From Streptomyces albofaciens JCM 4342 (GTDB lineage Bacteria > Actinomycetota > Actinomycetes > Streptomycetales > Streptomycetaceae): DNA of 64,000 nucleotides. Below are positions 50,865-59,965 of this stretch, in pieces. The notes beneath the pieces are model-generated. The model searched no databases. It worked only from the letters and a program-made list of their open reading frames with translations, and was not told the DNA's origin. Numbering within the stretch: position 1 is the first letter of the stretch; each line of letters starts with the position of its first letter. The position numbers and the translations under genes are program-made. The stretch lies in contig NZ_PDCM01000001.1 of NCBI RefSeq assembly GCF_008634025.1, positions 2,753,501-2,817,500 of the forward strand. The letters are read 5' to 3'.

Positions 50865-50880
50865 CGCGGTACACCGGAAA

Positions 50881-50925
50881 CGCGCCGAGGGGCGGCACCC
50901 ACAGTGGGTGCCGCCCCTCGGCGCG
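50881..50925. terminator. 21-bp perfect bidirectional terminator
   Basis: Arms CGCGCCGAGGGGCGGCACCC...A (50881-50901) and the exact complement (50905-50925), CAG loop, between two convergent genes. Confidence 0.9.
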
Positions 50926-50937
50926 TGCTGGTCCGGC

Positions 50938-51672
50938 TCAGTACGCGGAGTTCACGTTGTCCATCGAGCCGTAGGTCGCGGCCGCGTAGTTGCAGGCGGC
51001 GACGATGTTGGCGACCGGGTCGAAGATGTCCCAGGAGGTGCCCTCGACGTGGTACGCCTGGAAGGTCGGGTCGATCACCTGGAGCAGGCCCTTGGACGGG
51101 GTGCCCTGCTGCGCGTTGGAGTCGTAGCCGTTGACGGCCTGCGGGTTGCCGGTCGACTCGCGCATGATGTTGCGGTAGAGACCGTCGTACGAGCCGGGGA
51201 TGCCGTGCTTCTGCATGATGTCCAGCGACTCGCGGATCCAGCCGTCCAGGTCGTTGCTGTACGTCTTGGCCGGCTCCGGGGCCGGGGCGGCGGCGCGGTC
51301 GGCGGACCGGCTCGCGGCCTCCTGGTCCTTGCGCTCCTGCTCGGCCTTGGCCTTGGCGTCGGCCTCCTCCTTGGCCTTGGCCTCGTCCTCGGCCTTCTTC
51401 CTGGCCTCGGCGGCGTCCTTCTCGGCCTGCTGGGCGGAGGCGTCCGCCTGCTTGCCGAGGGTCTCCAGCTGGGTCTTGGCGGCGTGGTCGACCGCGCTGA
51501 AGGCCACCGGCTTGATGTTCCGGCCCGCGGTCTTGTCGTTCTGTCCGGCGTCCGCCGAACCCGGGACGAGGGCGAAGACCAGCGCGGCGGCACCGGCCGC
51601 GGCGACGCCGGCGGCCGAGAGCTTGTGCGTCCGGTTCAGGCGGGCGTAGCCGGGAATGGCGTGCTTGGGCAT
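50938..51672 (-). CDS. secreted transglycosylase SLT-domain protein
   Basis: A 244-residue cell-wall hydrolase. A signal peptide (hydrophobic core 'AAGVAAAGAAALVFALVPG', cleavage near SADAGQ, about residue 43) is followed by a Lys/Glu/Ala-rich coiled-coil (about 75-125) and a C-terminal lysozyme-like SLT domain ('LDGWIRESLDIMQKHGIPGSYDGLYRNIMRESTGNPQAVN', with catalytic Glu in RES, and 'SKGLLQVIDPTFQAYHVEG'). It is likely to cleave peptidoglycan during growth or germination. ATG 51672. The 362-bp upstream region probably includes a long leader. Confidence 0.9.
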   Translation of the reverse strand: MPKHAIPGYARLNRTHKLSAAGVAAAGAAALVFALVPGSADAGQNDKTAGRNIKPVAFSAVDHAAKTQLETLGKQADASAQQAEKDAAEARKKAEDEAKAKEEADAKAKAEQERKDQEAASRSADRAAAPAPEPAKTYSNDLDGWIRESLDIMQKHGIPGSYDGLYRNIMRESTGNPQAVNGYDSNAQQGTPSKGLLQVIDPTFQAYHVEGTSWDIFDPVANIVAACNYAAATYGSMDNVNSAY

Positions 51673-52034
51673 GCGGGATCAGACCTCTTCCAATGGGGTG
51701 CGCCGCTGTGGCCGGGAAAGGCGGTGAACGCCGAGTTCTGTCCACGGCGCCGAGCGACGGCAGTCATTGTTAGCGGCCGGAAATTCGCCGAGCAAAGAGC
51801 CGAATTACGATCCCGCTTAGTGGAACCCGTGCTGCGGATCTCGCGTCACGGTCGGCTCATCCCGGCGTCAGGTCCGGGTCCACCCCAGGTACACCCCGCA
51901 TCGTCCAAAAGTCGTACGTGTCCCGCAAAGCCACTAATGCCATTCGTAAGTGACGTAGGTCCTATGCGCGGCGTCACACCGGGCAAGGGGTTTAGTTGCC
52001 CGGTGTGATTGCATTCGCACAGCGTGTCAGTGAA
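51673..52034. other. long upstream region of the transglycosylase gene
   Basis: A 362-bp space with more A/T than the surroundings at 51770-51830 and 51955-52035, and no gene. I looked for the c-di-AMP (ydaO) riboswitch often found before Streptomyces wall hydrolases and did not find its conserved segments convincingly. Confidence 0.4.
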
Positions 52035-52736
52035 TTAGATCTCCACCAGCACCTGGTCCAGGGACTTACGGACCAGATCCGGTACCCGGCAGTCCTCGGC
52101 CGGATATCCCACCGGAATCACCGCGAACGCCTTCTCGTTCGCGGGCCGCCCCAGCACCTCCTGGAGGAAGCGCATCGGACTCGGTGTGTGCACCAGGGCC
52201 GCCAGGCCCGACAGGTGCAGCGCGGACAGCAGCATGCCGACCGCGATGCCCACCGACTCGTCCACGTAGTAGTGCTTGTGCTTCGTGCCGTCCGCGCCCA
52301 GCCAGTACCGCTGCTGGAAGACCACGATCAGGTGGGGCGCTTCGGTCAGGTGCGGCTTGACCTCGTCCGTACCCAGCGGGCGCAGCGCGGCCAGCCACTC
52401 CTCGCCGAGCCGCCCGGCGTAGGAGAGACGTTCCTCCGCCTCCGCCGCCTCCCGGATGCGCCGCCGCACTTCCGGGTCCTTGACCAGGACGAATGTCCAG
52501 GGCTGCTGGTGCGCGCCGGAGGGCGCGGTGGCCGCGCAGGCGATGGCGTCCTTCACCGCCTGTTCCGGCACCGGGTCGGGGGAGAACTGCCGGACGGTGC
52601 GCCGCCGGTCCATCCGCTCCCGCAGCTCGGCGGCGCGGGCCAGGGATTCGCCGGCCGGCATCCGCTCGGGGTGGTACGGCACCGACCGGTAGGGATCGCC
52701 GTGGGTCGGTGCCCAGTTCCTCGTTGGTGTCGACAT
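52035..52736 (-). CDS. nitroreductase family FMN protein
   Basis: A 233-residue nitroreductase-fold flavoprotein, closest in pattern to the iodotyrosine deiodinase/BluB side of the family ('RRTVRQFSPDPVPEQAVKDAIACAATAPSGAHQQPWTFVLVKDPEVR'). FMN contacts are predicted in RRTVR and PSGAHQQPW; the dimer helix includes 'DESVGIAVGMLLSALHLSGLA'. The C-terminal 'IPVGYPAEDCRVPDL' is typical. The reaction is unknown: nitro or enone reduction, or dehalogenation. It is on the same strand as the QueA-like gene, 17 bp from it. Confidence 0.88.
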   Translation of the reverse strand: MSTPTRNWAPTHGDPYRSVPYHPERMPAGESLARAAELRERMDRRRTVRQFSPDPVPEQAVKDAIACAATAPSGAHQQPWTFVLVKDPEVRRRIREAAEAEERLSYAGRLGEEWLAALRPLGTDEVKPHLTEAPHLIVVFQQRYWLGADGTKHKHYYVDESVGIAVGMLLSALHLSGLAALVHTPSPMRFLQEVLGRPANEKAFAVIPVGYPAEDCRVPDLVRKSLDQVLVEI

Positions 52737-52752
52737 GCTCCGAGTGTGGGGT

Positions 52753-53868
52753 TCAGGACGGCAGGATGAGGTGGAGATCCCCGAACTCGTGCCACAGGTA
52801 GCGGCGGTGGACGGCCTCCGCGTACGCCCGGCACAGCGAGTCCCCGAAATCCGCGCCGGCCGCCGCCCGCCCGACCGCCTCCAGCATCAGCAGGTGCGAC
52901 GCCTGCGGCTCGTGCAGCCCGGTCAGCAGCCCGTCCACCGCCCGCACCCCGCGCTCCGGGGTGACGACCAGCTCCGTCCACCCGGACGCCGGGCGGATCC
53001 GCCCGGCCGCGTCGGCGGCGGTCTCCAGCGCCCGTACGGCCGTCGTCCCCACCGCCACCACCCGGCCGCCGCCCGCCCGTGCCGCGTTGATCTGCCACGC
53101 CGTCGACGGCGGCACCGCGAAGCGCTCCGGGTACGGCGGCTCGTACGCCTCCGCCGACGCCACCCCCGTGTGCAGCGTCACCGGCGCGATCTGCACACCC
53201 CTGCTGACCAGCCGCGCCACCAGGGACGCGGTGAACGGCCGGGCCGCGCTCGGCATCTCCGCGCTGCCGCCGCCGTCCGGCGAGTCCACCGCGAAGACCG
53301 TCTGGTACGCGTCCAGCGGCTGGTCCCGGTCCGTATAGCCGTAACGGATCGGCCGCCCGTACCGGCGCAGCAGATCCGCGACCGGCGCCCCGGACGTCCG
53401 CGCCCACCACAGCCGTACGCCCCCGCGGTCCACCGGCGCGCGCAGCTCCAGCCGCGCCCCGTCCGGCAGCCGCACCACCGTGCCGGCCGGGCCGCCCGCC
53501 CGCTGCCGGGTGCTGCCGCGGCCGTCCGGCGTCCGCAGCTCCACCGCCCAGTCCCCGGCCGCCGCCTCCGGCCGTGGATGCTGCCGGTCGGCGCGCGTCG
53601 AGAAGTGCACCACCACCGGCTCACCGCGGCCCCGCCCGTCCCCGAGCCGGCCGTCCAGCGCCGCCGGCAGGGTCCGCGAGGTGTTCACCACCAGGACGTC
53701 CCCGGCCGACAGCAGCCGCGGCAGCTCCCGGAACGCGTGGTGCGCGGGCTCCGCCGTACCCCGGCTGACCAGCAGGCGCACCGCGTCCCGGCCCCGGCCG
53801 GGCGCCCGCTGCTCGGCCGGCTCCCGCGCCGACAGCTCCGGCGGCACCCGCAGCACCTCGGCGGTCAC
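52753..53868 (-). CDS. QueA-like S-adenosylmethionine:tRNA ribosyltransferase-isomerase
   Basis: A 371-residue protein of the QueA family, which in other bacteria makes epoxyqueuosine in tRNA. Visible family segments are 'RDAVRLLVSRGTAEPAHHAFRELPRLLSAGDVLVVNTSRTLPAAL', 'LLRRYGRPIRYGYTDRDQPLDAYQTVFA' and 'GVQIAPVTLHTGVASAEAYEPPYPERFAVPPSTAWQINAARAGGGRVVAVGTTAVRALE'. No other queuosine genes are nearby, so the substrate may differ (inference). GTG 53868 overlaps the SDR stop codon (GTGA), indicating coupling. Confidence 0.85.
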   Translation of the reverse strand: MTAEVLRVPPELSAREPAEQRAPGRGRDAVRLLVSRGTAEPAHHAFRELPRLLSAGDVLVVNTSRTLPAALDGRLGDGRGRGEPVVVHFSTRADRQHPRPEAAAGDWAVELRTPDGRGSTRQRAGGPAGTVVRLPDGARLELRAPVDRGGVRLWWARTSGAPVADLLRRYGRPIRYGYTDRDQPLDAYQTVFAVDSPDGGGSAEMPSAARPFTASLVARLVSRGVQIAPVTLHTGVASAEAYEPPYPERFAVPPSTAWQINAARAGGGRVVAVGTTAVRALETAADAAGRIRPASGWTELVVTPERGVRAVDGLLTGLHEPQASHLLMLEAVGRAAAGADFGDSLCRAYAEAVHRRYLWHEFGDLHLILPS

Positions 53869-54644
53869 CGGGCACCGTCCAGCAGGCCGGGCGCCGCGTA
53901 CCGGCCGCTGGCCGCGCCCGCGTCCAGCAGCCGCAGCAGCGCCGGGACGACCGTCTCGGGCAGCGGGCGGCCGGAGCCGTCGTCGCCGGGCACGGCCGCC
54001 GCGTACAGGTCCGTCCGCATGTCGCCCGGATCCACCCACCACACCCGCAGCCCCGGCTCCTCGACCGCCAGCACCGCCGAGAGCTGGTCGAGCGCCGCCT
54101 TCGCCGCCCCGTAACCGCCCCAGGTCTCGTACGCCTCGGCCGCCGCGTCGGAGCTGATGTTCAGCACGGCCCCGCCCGCACTCCTGGGCGCTTCTGTCCC
54201 TATGTGGGGGTCGTCGTCACCTATATAAGGAGAAGAGACGGACGTCCCGAAGAGCGACGACGCCCGCAACAGCGGCAGCGCCTCCTGTACGAGTCCCAGC
54301 GGCGCCACCGTGTTCACTTCCAGCGCCGCCCGCAGCCCGTCGAGCGCATGCTCCTCCAGCCGCACCAGCGGCTCCGCGCCCAGCACGCTCGCGTTGTTCA
54401 CCAGCAGGTCCAGCCCGCCCAGCCCCCGCGCCGCCGCCACCATCTCCGCCCGGTGCGCGGCGTCCGCCACGTCCCCGGGCAGCGCCACCACCCGCGCCCC
54501 GCCCCGGCGCAGCTCCCGCGCCGCCTCCTCCAGCGGCCCGGCCGACCTGGCGTCCACCACCAGGTCCCAGCCGCGCCGGGCCAGCGCCGCGCCCAGCGCG
54601 CGCCCCAGCCCCTTCGATGCCCCCGTAATGACTGCCACCGGCAT
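53865..54644 (-). CDS. SDR oxidoreductase with an AT-rich in-frame insert
   Basis: A 259-residue classical SDR: 'TGASKGLGRALGAALARRG', 'LVNNASVLGAEPLV', active-site Ser/Tyr/Lys in 'VLNISSDAAAEAYETWGGYGAAKAALDQLSAVL'. Between 'LPLLRAS' and 'GGAVLNISSD', where SDRs normally have two or three residues, it has about 27 extra residues (SLFGTSVSSPYIGDDDPHIG...). These are encoded by low-GC DNA with rare TAT and ATA codons (about 54180-54265). The reading frame is intact. ATG 54644. Coupled to the QueA-like gene. Confidence 0.88.
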   Translation of the reverse strand: MPVAVITGASKGLGRALGAALARRGWDLVVDARSAGPLEEAARELRRGGARVVALPGDVADAAHRAEMVAAARGLGGLDLLVNNASVLGAEPLVRLEEHALDGLRAALEVNTVAPLGLVQEALPLLRASSLFGTSVSSPYIGDDDPHIGTEAPRSAGGAVLNISSDAAAEAYETWGGYGAAKAALDQLSAVLAVEEPGLRVWWVDPGDMRTDLYAAAVPGDDGSGRPLPETVVPALLRLLDAGAASGRYAAPGLLDGAR

Positions 54645-54826
54645 GATCCCGGCCCGCCTCTCCGTCTCGATTCGCGTCCGTACCGTCACGCTAGGAACGG
54701 GACGTCCCGGGCCACCTCGGGCAGCGGACGGGCCGGACCAGGGCACTTCGGCCTAGTCCCGACGGCGTAAGCGGAGGCCGACGGTGGTCGGATACGGCTG
54801 TCGGTGCCCGCCGGTACGGTGATGCC

Positions 54827-56002
54827 ATGACCAACGGACCGGGAGACGGACACGGGCCGGGAGACGGGCCGGGCGCCGGGATCCCCGCCGTGAGCAGCGC
54901 GATCCTCGCCATGAGCCGGCACCTGGAGGTGCGCGACGTCCTCAAGACGATCGTCGCCTCCGCCCGCGAACTGCTCGACGCCGAATACGCCGCGCTCGGC
55001 GTGCCCGACGACCACGGCGGCTTCGCGCAGTTCGTGGTCGACGGCGTCAGCGAGGAGCAGTGGAAGGCCATCGGCCCGCTGCCGCGCCAGCACGGCATCC
55101 TCGCCGCGATGCTGCACAACGCCACCCCCGAGCGGCTCGCCGACGTCCGCGCCGACCCGCGCTTCGGCGGCTGGCCCGCGGCCCACCCCGACATGTCCGA
55201 CTTCATCGGCCTGCCGGTCGCCGACGGCGACGAGATCCTCGGCGCGCTCTTCCTCGCCAACAAGCGGTGCCCCAAGCCCGCGGGCGGCTGCGGCTTCACC
55301 GCCGAGGACGAGCGGCTGCTCGGCATACTCGCCCAGCACGCCGCCATCGCCCTGACCAACGCCCGGCTGTACGAGCGCAGCCGCGAACTGACCATCGCGG
55401 GGGAGCGCGCCCGCCTCGCCCACGAACTGCACGACGCCGTCGCCCAGAAGCTCTTCTCGCTGCGGCTGACCGCGCAGGCCGCCACCGCCCTCGTGGACCG
55501 CGACCCGGCGCGTGCCAAGGGCGAGTTGCAGCAGGTCGCCGCGCTCGCCGCGGAGGCCGCCGACGAACTGCGCGCCGCAGTCGTCGAGTTGCGGCCCGCC
55601 GCCCTGGACGAGGACGGCCTCGTCGCCACCCTGCGCTCCCAGACCCAGGTCCTGGACCGCGCCCACCACGCCCGCGTCACCTTCGACTCCCGCGGCGTAC
55701 GGGCCCTGCCGGCCGCCCAGGAAGAGGCGCTGCTGCGCGTCGCCCAGGAAGCCCTGCACAACGCCCTGCGGCACGCCCGCGCCGACCGGGTCGAGGTGAC
55801 CCTCGTACGGCACGGCCAGGGCGCCCTGCTGCGCGTCGCCGACGACGGCCGCGGCTTCGACACCCGCGCGGTGCGCCGCGCCGGGCGGCACCTGGGCCTG
55901 GTGTCGATGCGCGACCGGGCGAGCGGCGTCGGCGGCCGGCTCACCGTGCAATCGGAGCCCGGCAAGGGCACCGCTGTGGAGATGGAGGTACCCGGTGGGT
56001 GA
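54827..56002 (+). CDS. GAF-domain sensor histidine kinase
   Basis: A 391-residue soluble histidine kinase. A Gly/Pro N-terminal tail is followed by one GAF domain (about 35-180, with Cys in 'NKRCPKPAGGCGF' that could be redox-active), a HisKA_3 dimer domain with phospho-acceptor His202 in ELHDAVAQKL, and an HATPase_c domain ('RVAQEALHNALRHARAD', 'VADDGRGFDTRAV', 'HLGLVSMRDRASGVGGRLTVQSEPGKGTAV'). The DevS/DosS-type arrangement suggests a cytosolic ligand or redox sensor. Its stop codon lies inside the response regulator gene, so the pair is translationally coupled. Confidence 0.92.
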   Translation: MTNGPGDGHGPGDGPGAGIPAVSSAILAMSRHLEVRDVLKTIVASARELLDAEYAALGVPDDHGGFAQFVVDGVSEEQWKAIGPLPRQHGILAAMLHNATPERLADVRADPRFGGWPAAHPDMSDFIGLPVADGDEILGALFLANKRCPKPAGGCGFTAEDERLLGILAQHAAIALTNARLYERSRELTIAGERARLAHELHDAVAQKLFSLRLTAQAATALVDRDPARAKGELQQVAALAAEAADELRAAVVELRPAALDEDGLVATLRSQTQVLDRAHHARVTFDSRGVRALPAAQEEALLRVAQEALHNALRHARADRVEVTLVRHGQGALLRVADDGRGFDTRAVRRAGRHLGLVSMRDRASGVGGRLTVQSEPGKGTAVEMEVPGG

Positions 56003-56672
56003 CAAGGACAGGGGCGGCGCGATGGCGGACGGCGGACGGGCGATCCGGGTGCTGCTGGTCGACGACCACCAGGTCGTACGGCGCGGGCTGCGCACGTTCC
56101 TGGAGGTCCAGGACGACATCGAGGTGGTGGGGGAGGCGTCCGACGGCGACGAGGGCATCGCCGCCGCCGAGCGACTGCGCCCGCACGTCATCCTGATGGA
56201 CGTCAAGATGCCGGGCACGGACGGCATCGAGGCGCTGCGCAAGCTGCGCGAACTGGACAATCCGGCGCGCGTGCTGGTCGTCACCAGCTTCACCGAACAG
56301 CGCACCGTCGTCCCGGCGCTCCGCGCGGGCGCGGCGGGCTACGTCTACAAGGACGTGGACCCGGAGGCGCTGGCCGGCGCCATCCGTTCCGTGCACGCCG
56401 GGCACGTCCTGCTCCAGCCCGAGGTGGCCGGCGCGCTGCTCGCCCAGGACGAGGGCGGCAACGGCCAGGGCCGCGGTACGTCGCTGACCGACCGGGAGCG
56501 CGAGGTGCTGGCCCTGATCGCGGACGGCCGCTCCAACCGCGAGATCGCCCGGACGCTGGTGCTGTCCGAGAAGACCGTCAAGACCCATGTGTCGAACATC
56601 CTGATGAAGCTGGACCTGGCGGACCGGACACAGGCGGCCCTCTGGGCGGTCCGGCACGGCATCGGCGCCTGA
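55995..56672 (+). CDS. NarL/FixJ-type response regulator
   Basis: A 225-residue regulator: receiver domain (about 17-135) with acidic pair in 'LLVDDHQVVRRG', phospho-acceptor Asp69 ('ILMDVKMPGTDG') and conserved Thr/Lys ('VVTSFTEQ', 'GYVYKDVDPE'); LuxR-type helix-turn-helix (about 160-222, 'LTDREREVLALIADGRSNREIARTLVLSEKTVKTHVSNILMKLDL'). GTG 55995 has GGAGG 6 bp upstream and overlaps the kinase by 8 bp. Cognate of the preceding kinase. ATG 56022 is an alternative start. Confidence 0.93.
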   Translation: MGDKDRGGAMADGGRAIRVLLVDDHQVVRRGLRTFLEVQDDIEVVGEASDGDEGIAAAERLRPHVILMDVKMPGTDGIEALRKLRELDNPARVLVVTSFTEQRTVVPALRAGAAGYVYKDVDPEALAGAIRSVHAGHVLLQPEVAGALLAQDEGGNGQGRGTSLTDREREVLALIADGRSNREIARTLVLSEKTVKTHVSNILMKLDLADRTQAALWAVRHGIGA

Positions 56673-56845
56673 AGCCGGCCTCCGGTCCGACTATCAGGGC
56701 GCGGGCCGGTCCGCGCGCATCCCATCCGAGATTCATACCGTCGGGTGGACGTCACCCGTGTGGCGCAACCCGTCCTGTGCGGGGACGTTCTCCATGGCGT
56801 GCCGCGGGACCCGACCGCGGCCGTCGTCAGGAGAGGTCAGAAGAA

Positions 56846-57085
56846 GTGAAGAACATCAAGAAGGCCGTGGCCGTCACGATCGCCACGGGTGGGCTCGCCT
56901 TCGCCGGTGCCGGTGCCGCCTGCGCGCAAGGCATCGCCCAGGGCCACGCCGTCAACTCCCCCGGTGTCCTTTCCGGCAACCTGCTCCAGGTCCCGGTGCA
57001 CGTCCCGGTGAACGTCACCGGCAACACCGTCACCGTCATCGGCGCCCTGAACCCGGCCTTCGGGAACCGTAGCCACAACTCCTGA
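56846..57085 (+). CDS. chpE: short chaplin without the paired cysteines (ChpE-like)
   Basis: A 79-residue secreted chaplin, a surface-active amyloid-forming protein that coats aerial hyphae. The signal peptide is 'KNIKKAVAVTIATGGLAFAGAGAAC'. The chaplin domain starts 'NSPGVLSGNLLQVPVHVPVN' and ends GALNPAFGN. The two Cys usually found in chaplin domains are absent (VNVTGNT and RSHNS at those places), as in ChpE. GTG 56846 follows GGAGAGG. Followed 107 bp later by a second chaplin. Confidence 0.88.
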   Translation: MKNIKKAVAVTIATGGLAFAGAGAACAQGIAQGHAVNSPGVLSGNLLQVPVHVPVNVTGNTVTVIGALNPAFGNRSHNS

Positions 57086-57191
57086 CGGCCGCAGCACGGC
57101 CGGCCGCCCGGCACCCACCGCCCGGCGGCCCGGCCGCAGCGAGCACTCCACCACCATCCCGGCCCCGCGCCGACACGTGAGGAACACCACC

Positions 57192-57437
57192 ATGAACACC
57201 GCCAAGAAGGCCGCTCTCGTCCTCGCCACCGCCGGCCTGGCCGCCGGTGCCGCCGCCGGCTCCGCCGCCGCGACCGGTCACGCGCACGCCAACGGCGCGG
57301 TCACCAAGTCCCCGGGCGTGCTGTCGGGCAACCTCGTCCAGATCCCCGTGGACGTGCCCGTGAACGTCTCCGGCAACACCATCAACGTCGTGGGCGTGCT
57401 GAACCCGGCCCACCACAACGCCGCCGCGAACCGCTGA
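57192..57437 (+). CDS. second short chaplin, cysteine-free
   Basis: An 81-residue chaplin paralogue: signal peptide to about residue 27 (GSAAATG), then 'KSPGVLSGNLVQIPVDVPVN' and GVLNPAHHN; no Cys at all. The domain is about 70% identical to the preceding chaplin by eye, but the C-terminal AFGN is AHHN. It lies tandem to the first chaplin gene; GGA about 10 bp upstream of the ATG. A cell-surface role like ChpE is inferred. Confidence 0.85.
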   Translation: MNTAKKAALVLATAGLAAGAAAGSAAATGHAHANGAVTKSPGVLSGNLVQIPVDVPVNVSGNTINVVGVLNPAHHNAAANR

Positions 57438-57475
57438 GCCACGACGCTCCGGACCGCGGCCGCACCGCATCCTGC

Positions 57476-57517
57476 CGAAGGCCCCGCCCGACCGACCCCG
57501 GTCCGGCGGGGCCTTCG
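57476..57517. terminator. terminator after the chaplin pair
   Basis: Perfect 13-bp stem CGAAGGCCCCGCC / GGCGGGGCCTTCG with a 16-nt loop. Confidence 0.75.
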
Positions 57518-57614
57518 CCGTACGGCGGGGTGCTGTGCGGCAGGACTTCCCCGTAGGCCGGAGAATTCTCCGCACGCAGAGGCCTTCCGTACGGGGGCGT
57601 GGGCCGCCACTCCG

Positions 57615-58436
57615 TCACCTCCGGCGCCGCTCCGCCTCCTCCACCGACGCGTTGTACGCCGCGACCTGCGCCCGCCGGGCCGTGCGCTCCACCGGGCGCA
57701 GGGCCGCGGACCGCGCCGCCATCTCGGAGGCGCTCACCGCACCGCCGTGCTCCTGCCCGTCCCCGCCGGCGCCCTGCGCGATGTCCATGAGCGCGCCGAC
57801 CCGCTGCGCCAGCTCCAGCACCCGCACCGCCCGCGGCGGATAGCCGGGCGCCAGCACCTGCCGGCCCGCCTCGGCCCGCGCGCGGTACGCCTCCAGCGCC
57901 GCCTGGGCGACCGGGCCGGAGCCGGCCACATCCAGCCGGGAGAGCACCTCCGTCGCCTCCCGCAGGGCCTCCGCCAGCTCCCGCTCCGCCTCACCGAGCG
58001 AGGGGACGTCGGCGGGCGGCGCGTCCCGTATGGGGAGGCAGTGCCAGACCACCTCGACATGCACGTCGGCGCGCGGCACCGACGCCCCCTCCGGGCCGGA
58101 CTCGAACACCTCCGGCACGAGACCCAGCGCGGCCCCGGTCGCCAGCACCGCTTCCCCGGCGTCCAGCGCCCGCGCGTTGAACTCCGGCGGGCCGCTCAGC
58201 CCCAGCGGGTGTCCCGGCACCGGCAGCGCCACCCGCAGGCCCGTCGCGCCCAGCGCCCGCAGCCGTCCCAGCGCGAGCGTCAGCCCGACCGGGCCCGGCT
58301 CCCCGGGCAGGCCGTGCACGCGGTGCACGGCGTCGTCGTCCGCGATGTGCTGCACGGCTTCATCAGGTGAGACAAGCCCGGCCAAAAGGGCATTTCCCCA
58401 CGCGGCCAGGCGTCCCGAACGAGGTTCATCGAGCAT
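57615..58436 (-). CDS. hypothetical actinobacterial protein
   Basis: A 273-residue protein of unknown function: N-terminal alpha/beta part ('WGNALLAGLVSPDEAVQHIADDDAVHRVHGLP', 'TGLRVALPVPGHPLGLSGPPEFNARALDAGEAVL') and a C-terminal helical part rich in Glu/Arg/Ala that could form a coiled coil (about 165-273). No catalytic motif or membrane segment recognised. GGGGAG lies 4-9 bp before ATG 58436. It is divergent from the ABC ATPase gene. Confidence 0.75.
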   Translation of the reverse strand: MLDEPRSGRLAAWGNALLAGLVSPDEAVQHIADDDAVHRVHGLPGEPGPVGLTLALGRLRALGATGLRVALPVPGHPLGLSGPPEFNARALDAGEAVLATGAALGLVPEVFESGPEGASVPRADVHVEVVWHCLPIRDAPPADVPSLGEAERELAEALREATEVLSRLDVAGSGPVAQAALEAYRARAEAGRQVLAPGYPPRAVRVLELAQRVGALMDIAQGAGGDGQEHGGAVSASEMAARSAALRPVERTARRAQVAAYNASVEEAERRRR

Positions 58437-58544
58437 GCTCCCCAGCCTAAGGACAGGCACCGACAGCGAGTGGCGTAGGTTTGCAGGGGGGATGCGCCCA
58501 CAGGCGCACGAGAAGACCGAGATGCAATGGGAGACAACGCGCTC

Positions 58545-59336
<792 letters not shown>

Positions 59337-59403
59337 CCTTTCGGGTCACTCCTTGACCGGACGGCCCCTGTCCCGGGCCGTCCGGCGGATCTACCATGAA
59401 GGC

Positions 59404-59826
59404 GTGGATCCATGGGTGTGGTGGCTCGTCGCCGCCGTGGGACTGGGCATTCCGCTCGTCGTGACCGCGATGCCCGAGTTCGGGATGCTCGCGGTCGGCG
59501 CCGTGGCCGGTGCCGTGACCGCGGGGCTCGGCGGCGGCCTGGTCACGCAGTTCATCGTCTTCGCCGCCGTCTCCGTCGCGCTGATCGCGGTGGTCCGCCC
59601 GATCGCCAACCGCCACCGGAACCAACGGCCGCGGCTGGCCTCGGGCATCGACGCCCTCAAGGGCCGCTCCGCGACCGTCCTGGAACGGGTCGACGCCTCC
59701 GGCGGCCGGGTCAAGCTCGGCGGCGAGGTCTGGTCGGCCCGCGCGCTGGACTCGGACCAGGTCTACGAACCGGGCCAGAAGGTGGACGTGGTGGAGATCG
59801 AAGGCGCCACGGCGGTCGTCATGTAA
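59404..59826 (+). CDS. NfeD-like membrane protein
   Basis: A 140-residue protein with two to three N-terminal helices ('WWLVAAVGLGIPLVVTAM', 'LAVGAVAGAVTAGLGGGL', 'QFIVFAAVSVALIAVVRPI') and a C-terminal OB-fold (about 80-140, 'GRSATVLERVDASGGRVKLGGEVWSARALD...VVEIEGATAVV'), the short NfeD1b type. NfeD proteins partner with SPFH proteins, and one follows here. GTG 59404 has no strong ribosome-binding site, and a TACCAT hexamer 6 bp upstream may be a -10 element (leaderless possibility). Confidence 0.88.
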   Translation: MDPWVWWLVAAVGLGIPLVVTAMPEFGMLAVGAVAGAVTAGLGGGLVTQFIVFAAVSVALIAVVRPIANRHRNQRPRLASGIDALKGRSATVLERVDASGGRVKLGGEVWSARALDSDQVYEPGQKVDVVEIEGATAVVM

Positions 59827-59965
59827 GAGGCCGAGCCCGTCGTCGTACGAGCGCACCGATGAGCCGAACCGCCTGCGTGACGGCCGTTCGCTCTGAAAGA
59901 CTCGATCAAGCGGAAGGCCGGCACCGGCCGCCGCAGTCAGTCACCGAGGGGTACCGGGAGCCGCA

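Noticed and set aside
51673..52034. c-di-AMP (ydaO) riboswitch before the transglycosylase gene
   Set aside because: This riboswitch is expected for such genes in Streptomyces, but I could not find its conserved segments in the correct order in the 362-bp leader. A covariance-model search would decide.
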